A stretch of DNA of 40,776 nucleotides from Porphyromonadaceae bacterium CG2_30_38_12 (GTDB taxonomy: Bacteria; Bacteroidota; Bacteroidia; Bacteroidales; Paludibacteraceae): positions 1 to 40,776 of the forward strand of contig MNZK01000076.1 in the NCBI GenBank assembly GCA_001873635.1, in the 5' to 3' direction. Positions within the stretch are counted from its first letter, which is position 1. Every line of letters begins with the position of its first letter. This document shows positions 8,475 through 17,661 of this stretch, one piece after another. The translations under genes and the position numbers were made by a program. The notes beneath the pieces are model-generated. The model was given only the letters and a program-made list of their open reading frames with translations, ran no database searches and was not told the DNA's origin.

Positions 8475-8505
8475 TTTGTCAATTGAAAAATTAATACTAA
8501 TTTTG
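8475..8505 (+). promoter_or_regulatory. Bacteroidota-type promoter of the primary sigma factor gene
   Basis: TTTG at 8475-8478 and TAATTTTG at 8498-8505 (TAnnTTTG) are separated by 19 bases, a full match to the -33/-7 consensus of Bacteroidota. Transcription should begin near 8511, about 17 bases before the start codon. Confidence 0.7.
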
Positions 8506-8527
8506 CACGCTAATTTTTTAAACCACC

Positions 8528-9391
8528 ATGAGACAACTTAAAATTACTAAATCGATAACAAATCGCGAAAGTGCTTCGTTAGACAAATACTTGCAAGAGA
8601 TTGGTCGTGAAGATCTTATAACCGTTGAAGAGGAGGTAGAGCTTGCTCAACGTATCCGCAATGGTGATCGTCTCGCATTAGAAAAATTAACCCGTGCTAA
8701 CCTACGTTTTGTTGTTTCGGTTGCAAAACAATATCAAAACCAAGGATTAAGTTTGCCTGATTTAATTAACGAAGGCAACTTAGGACTTATCAAAGCAGCC
8801 GAAAAATTTGATGAAACACGTGGATTCAAATTTATTTCGTATGCTGTATGGTGGATACGACAGTCTATTTTGCAAGCTTTGGCAGAACAATCACGTATTG
8901 TGCGTTTGCCGCTCAATCAGGTTGGCTCGCTGAATAAAATCAACAAAGCCTTCTCTAAATTTGAGCAGGAAAACGAACGACGTCCTTCGCCCGAAGAGTT
9001 GGCGGAGCAATTGGATATTCCGGTTGAAAAAATTTCGGACACCATGAAAGTGTCAGGAAGGCACATTTCGGTGGACGCACCTTTTGTTGAGGGTGAAGAC
9101 AATAGCTTGTTGGATGTAATGATTAACAACGACTCGCCAAATGCCGATCGTGTGTTGATTAACGAATCTTTATCCAAAGAAATTGAACGTGTTTTGGCAA
9201 ATACCCTCTCGGATAGAGAAAAAGATATTGTGAAGAAATTTTTTGGTATTGGCGTTACTGAAATGACTTTAGAAGAAATAGGCGATGAGTTTGGTTTAAC
9301 GCGCGAACGTGTTCGTCAGATTAAAGAAAAAGCAATCCGAAAATTACGTCCTAATTCTAAAAGCAAATTACTGAAAACGTACTTAGGATAA
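8528..9391 (+). CDS. rpoD: RNA polymerase primary sigma factor (RpoD/SigA)
   Basis: 287 residues, the short form used by Bacteroidota, without region 1.1 and with only a brief N-terminus ([14 protein letters not shown]) as in that phylum. Region 1.2 begins at [12 protein letters not shown] (about 17). Regions 2.1-2.4 include [36 protein letters not shown] and the DNA-melting segment [13 protein letters not shown] (about 57-115). Region 3 follows at about 135-210. Region 4 holds [14 protein letters not shown] and the -35-binding helix-turn-helix LTLEEIG-like, here [20 protein letters not shown]. It recognises the TTTG/TAnnTTTG promoters seen across this window, including its own, so it may be autoregulated. 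A terminator follows. Confidence 0.96.
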   Translation: MRQLKITKSITNRESASLDKYLQEIGREDLITVEEEVELAQRIRNGDRLALEKLTRANLRFVVSVAKQYQNQGLSLPDLINEGNLGLIKAAEKFDETRGFKFISYAVWWIRQSILQALAEQSRIVRLPLNQVGSLNKINKAFSKFEQENERRPSPEELAEQLDIPVEKISDTMKVSGRHISVDAPFVEGEDNSLLDVMINNDSPNADRVLINESLSKEIERVLANTLSDREKDIVKKFFGIGVTEMTLEEIGDEFGLTRERVRQIKEKAIRKLRPNSKSKLLKTYLG

Positions 9392-9410
9392 AAAAATACA
9401 AACTTCTTGA

Positions 9411-9455
9411 TAAACCGCACCCCTTTTAAAATAAGGTTTGCGGTTTATTTTTTTT
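9411..9455 (+). terminator. Rho-independent terminator after rpoD
   Basis: TAAACCGCA (9411-9419) pairs with TGCGGTTTA (9439-9447), with extra pairing of CCCTT and AAGG inside, and is followed by eight T. It lies 20 bases after the rpoD stop. Confidence 0.85.
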
Positions 9456-9506
9456 GCAGGTATTGCATTTTGTAGCTTGTAAATATACACGAAATCAAAC
9501 CAGTAT

Positions 9507-9590
9507 AAAAAAACAAAGGGGCGCTTCACAGCGACCCTTTGCAACATTTTAACCTAAACCTTAACTATGAAAAATTTATCTGTTTGTTTA
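9507..9590 (-). ncRNA. Candidate intergenic small RNA, about 84 nt
   Basis: The 328-base gap between rpoD and the purine permease gene holds a complete small transcription unit on the minus strand. A promoter (separate entry) predicts a start near 9590. The RNA would run leftward through an unstructured AU-rich part that contains TTTTTCATAGTTAAGGTTTA, and end in a strong hairpin. The hairpin arms are 9514-9525 and 9530-9541, with loop and one mismatch, followed by seven U (A run at 9507-9513). No ORF of note lies on this strand. The single-stranded part is the reverse complement of an mRNA start-like sequence, AACCTTAACTATGAAAAA, so it could pair with translation start regions of other mRNAs. 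That is inference. A plain terminator for read-through from the permease gene is the main alternative. Confidence 0.5.
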
Positions 9591-9595
9591 CGCTG

Positions 9596-9626
9596 CAAAG
9601 ATGAATATAATTTTTTGTTTGCGCAA
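9596..9626 (-). promoter_or_regulatory. Promoter-like site for the candidate small RNA
   Basis: Read on the minus strand: TTG (9626-9624), 20 bases, then CATCTTTG (9603-9596), one base from TAnnTTTG. It points towards the hairpin at 9514-9541. Confidence 0.45.
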
Positions 9627-9719
9627 CAGTTTTAGCACTAAAATTTGTAAAAAGAATTACATTTATATTAAGTTCGAAATGCTTCTTATCGTATATTGTT
9701 GAAATACAATTATTTGTTG

Positions 9720-11009
9720 CTAAATAAACATGTATTTCAGAATAAAGAGCACTGCCAACATATACATACTAATGGTAATCTTTTTGAAGTGTCCTGAAAG
9801 TAGGTTGATAAGAACGTAGGCTAATAAACCTAAAGTTATACCTTCGGCAATGCTGTAAGTTAGGGGCATAGCGATGATACAAATAAAGGCTGGAATTGCT
9901 TCCGAAAAATCGGTCAAATCAATATCCTTGATAGGCGTAAGCATAAACAAGCCAACTAAAATTAAAGCTGGCGCCGTGGCGGCACCAGGAATTGCAATGA
10001 AAACAGGAGCAAAGAATAGTGCAACCACAAAACACATGGCAGTAACAAAGGAAGTTAAACCTGTTCGTCCACCTTCCGACACGCCCGCTGCACTTTCCAC
10101 ATAGGTAGTTACAGTGCTTGTACCTAATATGGCTCCCAATGTTGTACCTAAAGCATCAGCCATAAAGGCTTTTTTTGCGTTGGGTATTTTTCCGTCCTTC
10201 GTAAGCATGTTTGCTTTGCTCGAAACGCCTACTAAAGTACCTAAGGTATCGAAAATGTCAACAAATAGAAACGTGAACACAACCACAAGCATATCAAAAC
10301 TTAACACGTTTGAGAAATCAAATTGAAAAAAGATAGGAGCAATACTGGGCGGCAAACTGGCAATGCCGTTGAAATGTGTTATACCCATAGGAATACCAAT
10401 AATGGCAGTGAGAACAATGCCTATTAGTAAATCACCTTTTACTTTTTTAATTATCAACACTGATGTGATTATAAGCCCAATAAGTGCAAGCAGTGCTGTG
10501 CCCGATGTAACTGTGCCTAAATGAACCAAAGTAGCATCGTTGTTTACAATAATACCAGAGTTTTGAAGCCCTATAAATGCAATAAACAAACCAATACCAG
10601 CGCTGATAGCTGTTTTCAATGTTTTTGGAATGGCATCTACAATAGCTTCGCGGATATTAAATGCTGTAAGTAAAATAAATATTAGCCCTTCTATCAAAAC
10701 GGCTGTCAGTGCAAACTGCCACGAGTAACCCATGCCAAGCACCACCGAAAAAGCAAAAAAGGCATTCAACCCCATACCTGGCGCAAGGGCAAAGGGCAAT
10801 TTAGCCCATAATGCCATCACTAAAGTTGCAAAAATAGCCGCAATAGCTGTGGATGTAAATAAAGCACGGGCATCCATACCGGTAACCGAAAGAATACTAG
10901 GATTTACGGCTAATATATAAGCCATAGTTAGGAAAGTGGTTAGTCCAGCTACAATTTCCGTGCGCACATTGGTGCCATTTTTTTTTAGACTAAAGAATTT
11001 TTCAAGCAT
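9720..11009 (-). CDS. NCS2-family purine (adenine/guanine/hypoxanthine) permease, AzgA type
   Basis: 429 residues from ATG 11009. It is a very hydrophobic inner-membrane protein with about 12-14 membrane segments. The N-terminal signature FFSLKKNGTNVRTEIVAGLT and TFLTMAYILAVNP is typical of the AzgA/PbuG/PbuO group, which imports purine bases by proton symport. VDIFDTLGTLVGVSSKA and GTSTVTTYVESAAGVSEGG, the substrate-binding half-helices, are also present. A longer frame reaches 11066, but a minus-strand promoter overlaps that region (11064-11093) and the family N-terminus begins at MLEKFFSL, so I chose 11009. It is monocistronic and convergent with rpoD. The exact purine substrate is not visible from the sequence. 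Confidence 0.9.
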   Translation of the reverse strand: MLEKFFSLKKNGTNVRTEIVAGLTTFLTMAYILAVNPSILSVTGMDARALFTSTAIAAIFATLVMALWAKLPFALAPGMGLNAFFAFSVVLGMGYSWQFALTAVLIEGLIFILLTAFNIREAIVDAIPKTLKTAISAGIGLFIAFIGLQNSGIIVNNDATLVHLGTVTSGTALLALIGLIITSVLIIKKVKGDLLIGIVLTAIIGIPMGITHFNGIASLPPSIAPIFFQFDFSNVLSFDMLVVVFTFLFVDIFDTLGTLVGVSSKANMLTKDGKIPNAKKAFMADALGTTLGAILGTSTVTTYVESAAGVSEGGRTGLTSFVTAMCFVVALFFAPVFIAIPGAATAPALILVGLFMLTPIKDIDLTDFSEAIPAFICIIAMPLTYSIAEGITLGLLAYVLINLLSGHFKKITISMYMLAVLFILKYMFI

Positions 11010-11063
11010 AATTACTTTGTTTTTTTTATGTAAAAGATATGTTTCAAAAAAAGAATAAAGGTG

Positions 11064-11093
11064 CAAAGGTATGATTTAAAATTCAATTTCAAA
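11064..11093 (-). promoter_or_regulatory. Promoter of the purine permease gene
   Basis: On the minus strand TTTG (11093-11090), 18 bases, TACCTTTG (11071-11064), matching TAnnTTTG. It implies a leader of about 48 nt before the start at 11009, too short for a purine riboswitch. Confidence 0.6.
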
Positions 11094-11103
11094 ACTGTTT
11101 CCA

Positions 11104-11139
11104 AAAACAAAAGTCCGTCCCGATTATCGGGACGGACTT
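11104..11139 (-). terminator. Rho-independent terminator after the DUF2271-like gene
   Basis: AAGTCCGTCCCGAT and ATCGGGACGGACTT (11111-11139) form a near-perfect stem with a minimal loop. On the minus strand it is followed by CTTTTGTTTTT, so it ends the transcript that leaves the gene at 11190. Confidence 0.75.
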
Positions 11140-11189
11140 ATTTGCGTGGATACAAATTTGGCATCAACAAGCATTTGAATGCCTATCAG

Positions 11190-11921
11190 TTACTGAATTT
11201 TCACTGTCATGTTTTTAGCTATTTGAAGTGCTGTGGTTAGCGTGCTCACATCGGCATTCAGGCTACCATCTTTGCCCGAATAATGGCTATGTCCAATAGG
11301 TTTTAGTTTTATTTCGATACCTTTGTTATCCGATTTGATAGTGGCGCTATAAACCAAGGCGGGTTGGCTTGATGTTTTATAATCTTTGTCGCCAGGAAAT
11401 TTGTCGTTGTACCAATACTCGTTCCAGTCCCACGACTGATTTATTTCCATCATTATCTGATAGCGTCCATCCAAAGGCTTTTCGGTTTTTAGGTTGAGAA
11501 AAAAGGATGCTTGGGGTGTAGCTCCCGTGTAGGCATCAACTACCGGATTGGTTGGCGTAGGCAATAGCGTGCCTTTTTCGTTGCGTACATTACGCTGAAA
11601 AAACCAATAAGGTAAAGTGGCTGGGCGCTGTATTTCGCCAGGCATCCATCGCCCCGTGCTTCTACTGCCGCGTTTGAAAATGCCTTTGCCAATAGTTTCC
11701 GACACGTATAGCGTTTGGATGTACTTACCTTGATCATCGGCTAACCAAACGGCAAATAGGGGATGATTGTGTGCTGTGCCTTTTTCGAACTTAAGCTGTA
11801 AGGCTGTTCCTGAATTGTTTACGCCATAGTTAGCTTGCGAAAAATATTCAGTTTTTATTTTCTTTGCTTGAGCTGCCATTGCAAAAATAATCATGATAGC
11901 TAAGATATATTTTGTTTTCAT
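11190..11921 (-). CDS. Exported DUF2271-like protein, partner of a TonB receptor
   Basis: 243 residues with a cleavable signal peptide (MKTKYILAIMIIFAMAAQA). The mature part contains FAVWLADDQGKYIQTLYV and later YQIMMEINQSWDWNEYWYND, which resemble DUF2271, a periplasmic beta-sandwich family often found near iron-uptake receptors and flavin-transfer proteins. It has no cysteine for lipidation at the signal cleavage site. The gene starts 34 bases after the TonB receptor stop, on the same strand, and is followed by a terminator, so the two form an operon. Molecular function is unknown. The domain name is from memory and should be tested; a role in handling the receptor's ligand is inferred from context only. 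Confidence 0.65.
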   Translation of the reverse strand: MKTKYILAIMIIFAMAAQAKKIKTEYFSQANYGVNNSGTALQLKFEKGTAHNHPLFAVWLADDQGKYIQTLYVSETIGKGIFKRGSRSTGRWMPGEIQRPATLPYWFFQRNVRNEKGTLLPTPTNPVVDAYTGATPQASFFLNLKTEKPLDGRYQIMMEINQSWDWNEYWYNDKFPGDKDYKTSSQPALVYSATIKSDNKGIEIKLKPIGHSHYSGKDGSLNADVSTLTTALQIAKNMTVKIQ

Positions 11922-11955
11922 ATTGATATGTTTTTTCGTTAAACTCTATTTGACT

Positions 11956-14349
11956 TTACAATTTGAATATCAAACCAATTGTTGGAAGTAAGTTGCCACC
12001 AAAAGATTCGAGTGTGCGCAAATCTTGTTTGGCTGGGTCTCCATTCGGGTCAGGAATCACTATATCCGGGTCGCTTGGATTTACTTTTGGTTCTAAATTT
12101 GTATAAATTGGTCGTCCTTCCGATTTAAAGTTATACACATTTTGAACATCAGCATACAAATTTAATACCCATTTTTTGAAATAAAATTCTTTATCTATTC
12201 TTATATCTAATTGATGTGAGTTTGATAAACGCAAAGCATTGAAATTTGCGTTATCCAAATAAGGTTGTTTTGTTATTTCCCAAGCATCTCTGATATACGA
12301 AACAACATCAATACCTGTGTAAGGAGCACCACCTACAAAGCGCCAGCGACCTGCAATGTTCCAACTTTTACCTAATTTTACACTACCAATGAGGTTGAAA
12401 AGATGACGCGTATCCCAGGCAGAAGGGCGATAATTTCCGGCAAGGTCGGTAAATTCACTTCTAAAAAAAGTGTAAGTAGAGGTAATATTGAAGTTTTTCC
12501 ATTCCATAATTTTGAAGAGGAGTTCAAATCCATAGGCGCGTCCTTTACCAGTTGATGTGATTTCTTCATCACCAATCTGTCCAAAATCGCCTCCTTTGCT
12601 GGCAATGCTGATACCTTCGAGCACCGACATGGGATAGTTTTGATATTGTTTGTAAAAGCCTTCCAACGACAGTTTCATTTTTTCTTGTGGACGATACTCG
12701 AAGCCTACAATGGCTTGGTTGGAAAAAATATAGGTCAGCTTTTCGTTTTTGTTTACATAGTCGTTGTTTGAGTTTTTGAAACCAAGTGTTGTGTAGGCTG
12801 GTTGCTGTGCATAACGCCCTACATTGGCATTCAAATCAAGTTTCTCACTCAATTTGTAGGATGCCGATAAACGGGGCGAAAGCTGATTCAACGGATTTTT
12901 CATGTTTTCGTTGAAGTTGTTCCCTACCACACTCACACCAAACGAAAGTTTTAACTGATCATCAAGATATTCTTTCGAAGCTTGTGCAAAAGCCTGATAG
13001 CCAAAAAGATTGAGTTCAGTATTGTATTTAAGTGTGTCGGGCAATCCATAAATTAATCGCATAGTTGTGTTGGTATAATGCGAGTAGCGCAATCCACCAC
13101 CTACTTTGAGTTTGATAGGCAAATAAGGGTAATCGCGTTCGAAACGTAATTTATTTTCGGCTTCATCAGAGAGATAATCTGATGTCTTTCCAAGCGTTTC
13201 ATCATTATTTTTGAATTTAAAATTGTTGTTGCGTAACATGTTGCGGCTCAATACCCAATTATCGATAAAGCCCTCGCCAAAATGCTTGTAAACAATGCCA
13301 TTCGTATAATTCCACTGTTTGTATATAGGTAAGTAAGTAAGTAAATATTTTTGTGCTTCGCTGCCCGTAGTTTGCAAATCGGTGTTAAGTGTCAGGTTAT
13401 CAATGGCACCAATTCCCAAAAAGGTTAGTTCGTTTTTTTTGTCAATTTCGTATTTGTATTTAAGTTGAAAATCGTTATAGGTAGGTAAAAATGGCAAACC
13501 AATAGCTTTAAACAAAAATTGCAAATAAGACTGGCGCGCCGAAACAATGAAAGTCGATTTTTTACCTATAGGACCATCGAGGGTAAGTGCTGCATCCGAA
13601 GCTCCTACGGATAGTTTGGTATGCACACGGTCCTTACTACCATCTTTCTGGCGAATTTCCATCACCGAGCTCAGGGCATTGGTGCGGTTGGCAGGGAAAG
13701 CTCCTGTGTAAAAATTAATTTCACGAATAAAATCGGGGTTGAGTACACCAACGGCACCACCCGAAGCACCTTGTGTAGCAAAGTGATTAATAACGGGTAT
13801 TTCTACACCATCCAAGTAAAATACGTTTTCTGCAGGTCCACCACCCCTTACAATGAGGTCGTTTCGGTTGGGGTCGGTGGCTCCAACGCCTGGCAATGCC
13901 TGTACTACTTTGGATACATCGCGATTGGCGCCAGCACTTTTTTCAATTTCCTGCACACCTACCGACAAAACGGAGATGGGACTTTCGATGCGTTTGACGT
14001 TGAGATTAGAGCGCACCGTAACTTCCTTAATGGCAAATGCAGCTTCGGGTACTGCTATATCTAAAAAGCTAGTTTGATTACCCTGTACTTGTATTTCGGT
14101 AGATACTGTTGTTTCAAAACCTACTGAACTTACTACCAAGCGTACAAATCCGGGATTTATACCAGTGAAAATAAAATTTCCATCCAAGTCGGAGGTGGAG
14201 CCAATTTGCGTACCCTGAATCAATATATTGGCAAACTCGATAGGTTCATTATTTTTGGCGTTAAAAACTTTGCCTTTTATGTTTCCTTTTTGTGAAAATA
14301 GCAACAATGGAACAAGGCTTACTAATGTAAAAATCAGTTTTTTAATCAT
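11956..14349 (-). CDS. TonB-dependent outer-membrane receptor with carboxypeptidase-regulatory-like N-terminus
   Basis: 797 residues. A signal peptide (MIKKLIFTLVSLVPLLLFSQ) leads into a CarboxypepD_reg-like domain (about 22-105, GNIKGKVFNAKNNEPIEFAN). The plug domain includes VVQALPGVGATDPNRNDLIV and RGGGPAENVFYLDGVEIP (about 145-185). The 22-strand barrel continues to the end and closes with a terminal aromatic-type strand, TIGLIFKL. Such proteins import ligands across the outer membrane using energy from TonB-ExbBD, which is not in this window. There is no SusD-like partner, which argues against glycan uptake of the Sus type. The ligand is unknown; siderophore or metal complex is possible given the DUF2271-like gene behind it. 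A TACTTTCG box at 14408-14401 on the minus strand resembles a -7 element. Confidence 0.88.
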   Translation of the reverse strand: MIKKLIFTLVSLVPLLLFSQKGNIKGKVFNAKNNEPIEFANILIQGTQIGSTSDLDGNFIFTGINPGFVRLVVSSVGFETTVSTEIQVQGNQTSFLDIAVPEAAFAIKEVTVRSNLNVKRIESPISVLSVGVQEIEKSAGANRDVSKVVQALPGVGATDPNRNDLIVRGGGPAENVFYLDGVEIPVINHFATQGASGGAVGVLNPDFIREINFYTGAFPANRTNALSSVMEIRQKDGSKDRVHTKLSVGASDAALTLDGPIGKKSTFIVSARQSYLQFLFKAIGLPFLPTYNDFQLKYKYEIDKKNELTFLGIGAIDNLTLNTDLQTTGSEAQKYLLTYLPIYKQWNYTNGIVYKHFGEGFIDNWVLSRNMLRNNNFKFKNNDETLGKTSDYLSDEAENKLRFERDYPYLPIKLKVGGGLRYSHYTNTTMRLIYGLPDTLKYNTELNLFGYQAFAQASKEYLDDQLKLSFGVSVVGNNFNENMKNPLNQLSPRLSASYKLSEKLDLNANVGRYAQQPAYTTLGFKNSNNDYVNKNEKLTYIFSNQAIVGFEYRPQEKMKLSLEGFYKQYQNYPMSVLEGISIASKGGDFGQIGDEEITSTGKGRAYGFELLFKIMEWKNFNITSTYTFFRSEFTDLAGNYRPSAWDTRHLFNLIGSVKLGKSWNIAGRWRFVGGAPYTGIDVVSYIRDAWEITKQPYLDNANFNALRLSNSHQLDIRIDKEFYFKKWVLNLYADVQNVYNFKSEGRPIYTNLEPKVNPSDPDIVIPDPNGDPAKQDLRTLESFGGNLLPTIGLIFKL

Positions 14350-14548
14350 ATTTTTAGTTATGTTTTTATTTAATGTAGATTGTTTTCATACCATTTAAAA
14401 CGAAAGTAATACGAAATTGTTCTAAATTAAGTCGAAAAATTTTCTATATTTTCAAAAACTTTATTTAATAAGCTTTTGTTGTAATATAAAATGCTACAAA
14501 TAAAAATTCAGGGGCTTTACATGCTATTAATTATTAAATTTACTATTT

Positions 14549-16555
14549 ATGAATCAATTACAAAATTCCAATAGTCCTTATCTTCGTCAGCATGCATCGA
14601 ATCCTGTAGATTGGTGCGAATGGAGCGAAGAAGCCCTCGCAAAGGCAAAAGCAGAAAATAAACCCCTGATTGTTAGCATTGGCTATGCAGCTTGCCACTG
14701 GTGTCATGTAATGGCGCATGAATCTTTTTCCAACGAAACGGTAGCTCGCTACATGAATCAGCATTTTGTTTGCATCAAAATAGACCGTGAGGTGCGCCCA
14801 GACATCGATCAGATATATATGGATGCGGCTCATTTGATGACAGGCAGAGGTGGCTGGCCTCTCAATGCCGTAACGCTACCCGATGGTCGTCCATTTTTTG
14901 TAGGCACCTATTTCCCTGTGGGTCAATGGTTGGATGTTTTAACGCAACTTCACCAGGCTTATGAGCACAATTACCCTAAAGTACTGGCAGCAGCTCAATC
15001 AGTAACGCAGGGTCTTCAAACTTCACCCTTAGCAGAATTGGCCGATAACGAAAGTTTTACATCTACACACTACGAGCAAGCTTTTAAGCAACACATTCAA
15101 GCTATTGATTTCAAATGGGGTGGTTACCAAAAGGCGCCCAAATTTATGATGCCAGTTGGCTTGGAGTTTTTGTTGCAGTATCATTACTTTACCGACAGTG
15201 CGCAGGCAGCCGAGGCGCTTCATGTAACGCTCATGCGCATGGCACAAGGTGGCGTAAACGACCATGTAGGTGGTGGCTTTTCGCGCTATTCAACCGATGA
15301 GCGTTGGTTAGTGCCGCATTTCGAGAAAATGCTTTATGACAATGCACAATTGGTAAGTCTGTATTCCAAAGCCTATTGTCATACTAAAAACACTTATTTT
15401 AAAGAGATAGTACAAAAAACGATTGCTTTTTTAGAACGTGAAATGCATGACCCGAATGGTGGTTTTTATTCCTCTATCGACGCTGATAGCGAACATGAAG
15501 AAGGAAAATTTTATGTGTGGACAAAAAATGAATTTGCCAAAGCTATTGGAGCTGAAGATGCTACTTTGATGGCTGATTTTTTTCACGTTACCGAAGCTGG
15601 CAACTGGGAACAAGGTAAAAATATTCTCCATTGCACACAAACACGTGAAAGCTTTGCCGAAGAGCATGGCATTTCAAAAACTAACTTTACACGTTGGTAT
15701 TACGAAGCTGAATATAAGCTATTTGTAAAACGTAATAAGCGCGTGAAGCCTGGAATAGATAATAAAATTCTTTGCTCATGGAATGCGCTCATGCTATCAG
15801 CCTATTGTGATGCATTTAAAGCCACTCAAAGAACCATCTATATGCAAAGTGCAATCAATTTAGCTATTTTTCTGACTTCTAATACGATGCAGTCATCGGG
15901 AAGTTTACAGCATGTTTATACAACTGAAAAAGTATCCGTAGAAGCATTTTTAGACGACTATGCATTGCTGGCACAATCGCTGATAGATTTGTACGAAATA
16001 ACATTAGTTATACATTGGCTCGAAAAGGCTCATGCATTGGTTGAATATGCAGAATTACATTTTTTGAACGAAAAGAAAACTATGTTTTATTATACATCGG
16101 ATACCGGTGAAAACCTCATAGCACGCAAATACGAACTTTCCGATAACGTAATACCCGCTTCCAATTCTGTGATGGCTGATGTGCTTCTACGGTTAGATAG
16201 TTTGTTAGAAAAACCAGCTTATAAACAATTGGCTCAAAGTATGTTGCAGCATGTGCTTGTCGATGTGCAACAGCACGGCGTTTATTATGCCAATTGGGCA
16301 AAGGTGCTCGGGCGATTCGTTTATCCAACAATTGATGTAGCTGTGATGGGCGAAAATGCACTTAGCACTATGCATCAAACCCAACAAACTTATTTGCCAA
16401 CATCAATTTTCTCGGGCGGCATGGAAGAAAACTTGCCTATTTTGAAAAATAGATTGGTGAAAAATAAAACCTTGCTATACGTATGCAAAGACAAAGTATG
16501 CCTCAAACCGGTAACAAATTCGATAGCAGCAGTATATACCATTCGTGAAAAATAA
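14549..16555 (+). CDS. DUF255 thioredoxin-fold protein (YyaL/SSP411 family)
   Basis: 668 residues. The N-terminal thioredoxin-like domain (about 1-165) starts with [20 protein letters not shown] and has the redox pair Cys49-H-W-Cys52 in [15 protein letters not shown]. The remainder is an (alpha/alpha)6 barrel similar to N-acylglucosamine 2-epimerases and cellobiose epimerases, with [20 protein letters not shown] and [20 protein letters not shown] as typical segments. Both domains are complete and family length (about 670-700) is normal. It has no signal peptide, so it should be cytoplasmic. The biochemical role is not established for bacterial members; a redox-linked sugar-modifying activity is only suggested by the fold. 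It lies upstream of nusB, which has its own promoter. Confidence 0.88.
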   Translation: MNQLQNSNSPYLRQHASNPVDWCEWSEEALAKAKAENKPLIVSIGYAACHWCHVMAHESFSNETVARYMNQHFVCIKIDREVRPDIDQIYMDAAHLMTGRGGWPLNAVTLPDGRPFFVGTYFPVGQWLDVLTQLHQAYEHNYPKVLAAAQSVTQGLQTSPLAELADNESFTSTHYEQAFKQHIQAIDFKWGGYQKAPKFMMPVGLEFLLQYHYFTDSAQAAEALHVTLMRMAQGGVNDHVGGGFSRYSTDERWLVPHFEKMLYDNAQLVSLYSKAYCHTKNTYFKEIVQKTIAFLEREMHDPNGGFYSSIDADSEHEEGKFYVWTKNEFAKAIGAEDATLMADFFHVTEAGNWEQGKNILHCTQTRESFAEEHGISKTNFTRWYYEAEYKLFVKRNKRVKPGIDNKILCSWNALMLSAYCDAFKATQRTIYMQSAINLAIFLTSNTMQSSGSLQHVYTTEKVSVEAFLDDYALLAQSLIDLYEITLVIHWLEKAHALVEYAELHFLNEKKTMFYYTSDTGENLIARKYELSDNVIPASNSVMADVLLRLDSLLEKPAYKQLAQSMLQHVLVDVQQHGVYYANWAKVLGRFVYPTIDVAVMGENALSTMHQTQQTYLPTSIFSGGMEENLPILKNRLVKNKTLLYVCKDKVCLKPVTNSIAAVYTIREK

Positions 16556-16560
16556 ATTTC

Positions 16561-16588
16561 TTTGTTTTCTATTTTTGTACTACCTTTG
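16561..16588 (+). promoter_or_regulatory. Probable nusB promoter
   Basis: TTTG (16561-16564) and TACCTTTG (16581-16588) are 16 bases apart, slightly short for the phylum, but the -7 box is a perfect TAnnTTTG. Transcription would start near 16594, so the translated region must begin downstream, which supports ATG 16621. Confidence 0.5.
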
Positions 16589-16620
16589 TGGTCAAATTCA
16601 GAAAAGCGTTCCTAATTTTT

Positions 16621-17568
16621 ATGATTAACAGAGAGATTATTCGTACGAAAGTTATTCAGACCCTTTATTCGTATTACAAAGGTAATAGTAAAACACCAGC
16701 CATGCTTGAAAAAGAACTTTTTCACAGTATGGAACGTACCTACGACTTGTATCACTTGCTATTGTTGCTTGCTGTTGAGCTCACTCAATACGCCGATACG
16801 ACCATCCAAAACAAACGTTCTAAGCTTCGTCCAACAGCCGAAGACTTGAATCCTAACCTACGTTTTGTTCAAAATGCTTTTGTAGCGCAGCTCAAACGAA
16901 ATGTACAACTCAACGAGCATTTGCAACTCGAAAAACTAACTTGGGTAAATTATCCGGAGCTCATAAAGTCCTTGTACGAACAGATTTGTGCCAGTGAGTT
17001 CTATGTGCTTTACATGGAAGCTGATGCGGTAGATTATGCTGCCGATAAAGATATTTGGCGCAAGATATTTACCAAAATTATTTTGCAAAGCGAAGCGTTG
17101 GACAGTGCGGTTGAAGAGCAAAGCATTTATTGGATTGACGATTTTGAAATCGTGTTGAGTTTTATTATTAAAACCATCAAACGTTTTGCGGCTGAAAATG
17201 AAGAGCGACAAGCACTTCTACCCATGTTTAAGGACGATGAAGATGCTGAATTTGCACGCAAATTGTTGCAGAGTGTAATCAAGAACAGTGCAGAATACTT
17301 GGATCTTATTGACAAAAATACCCTCAACTGGGACCTCGACCGCATAGCCTATATGGATATTCTGATTATGCAAGTTGCTTTGTGTGAAATCAATACTTTT
17401 CCAACTATTCCTATCAATGTGTCGCTCAACGAATATATTGAAGTAGCCAAAAAATACAGCACCGACCGCAGTGGCACGTTCATCAATGGCGTTTTGGACA
17501 ACATTGTTGGTCAACTCAAAAAAGACAAAAAACTTATAAAAGTAAAAACTTTTGACGTTAAAAAATAA
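16621..17568 (+). CDS. nusB: Transcription antitermination factor NusB
   Basis: 315 residues from ATG 16621 (MINREIIRTKVIQTLYSYY). Bacteroidota NusB proteins are about twice the length of the E. coli protein because of an N-terminal extension; here the NusB fold occupies roughly 165-310. Conserved pieces include LDRIAYMDILIMQVALCEI and INVSLNEYIEVAKKYST followed by SGTFINGVLDNI, the helices that bind NusE/S10 and boxA RNA in rRNA antitermination. An in-frame GTG at 16588 would overlap the -7 box, so it was rejected as the start. It is followed by yajC and a YbbR-like gene, the order usual in the phylum. Confidence 0.92.
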   Translation: MINREIIRTKVIQTLYSYYKGNSKTPAMLEKELFHSMERTYDLYHLLLLLAVELTQYADTTIQNKRSKLRPTAEDLNPNLRFVQNAFVAQLKRNVQLNEHLQLEKLTWVNYPELIKSLYEQICASEFYVLYMEADAVDYAADKDIWRKIFTKIILQSEALDSAVEEQSIYWIDDFEIVLSFIIKTIKRFAAENEERQALLPMFKDDEDAEFARKLLQSVIKNSAEYLDLIDKNTLNWDLDRIAYMDILIMQVALCEINTFPTIPINVSLNEYIEVAKKYSTDRSGTFINGVLDNIVGQLKKDKKLIKVKTFDVKK

Positions 17569-17584
17569 ATTTTCTGTATATTTG
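17551..17584 (+). promoter_or_regulatory. Possible internal promoter for yajC
   Basis: TTTG (17551-17554) within the end of nusB and TATATTTG (17577-17584) lie 22 bases apart. This would give yajC a separate transcript with a leader of about 70 bases. Confidence 0.45.
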
Positions 17585-17661
17585 CATCGTACTAGCATGG
17601 GTTTTATTTCAAATCAAATTCTATCATTCAATTCAAGTTCCATTAATTAATAAAAACAAAT

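Noticed and set aside
9567-9635. A 22-codon plus-strand ORF starting at ATG 9567 after a leader-like hairpin
   Set aside because: It is very short, has no partner gene downstream, and the hairpin with its A run is a terminator when read on the minus strand. A minus-strand small RNA explains more of the features.
10940-11064. Purine riboswitch in front of the permease gene
   Set aside because: The leader between the promoter and ATG 11009 is about 48 nt, too short for the three-way junction, and no matching core is visible.
11111-11139. Operator for a regulator of the permease
   Set aside because: The palindrome has a U run on the minus strand and lies after the stop of the DUF2271-like gene on its upstream side, so a terminator explains it better.
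16588-16620. Upstream GTG start for nusB at 16588
   Set aside because: The codon overlaps the -7 box TACCTTTG, and the conserved N-terminus begins at ATG 16621.
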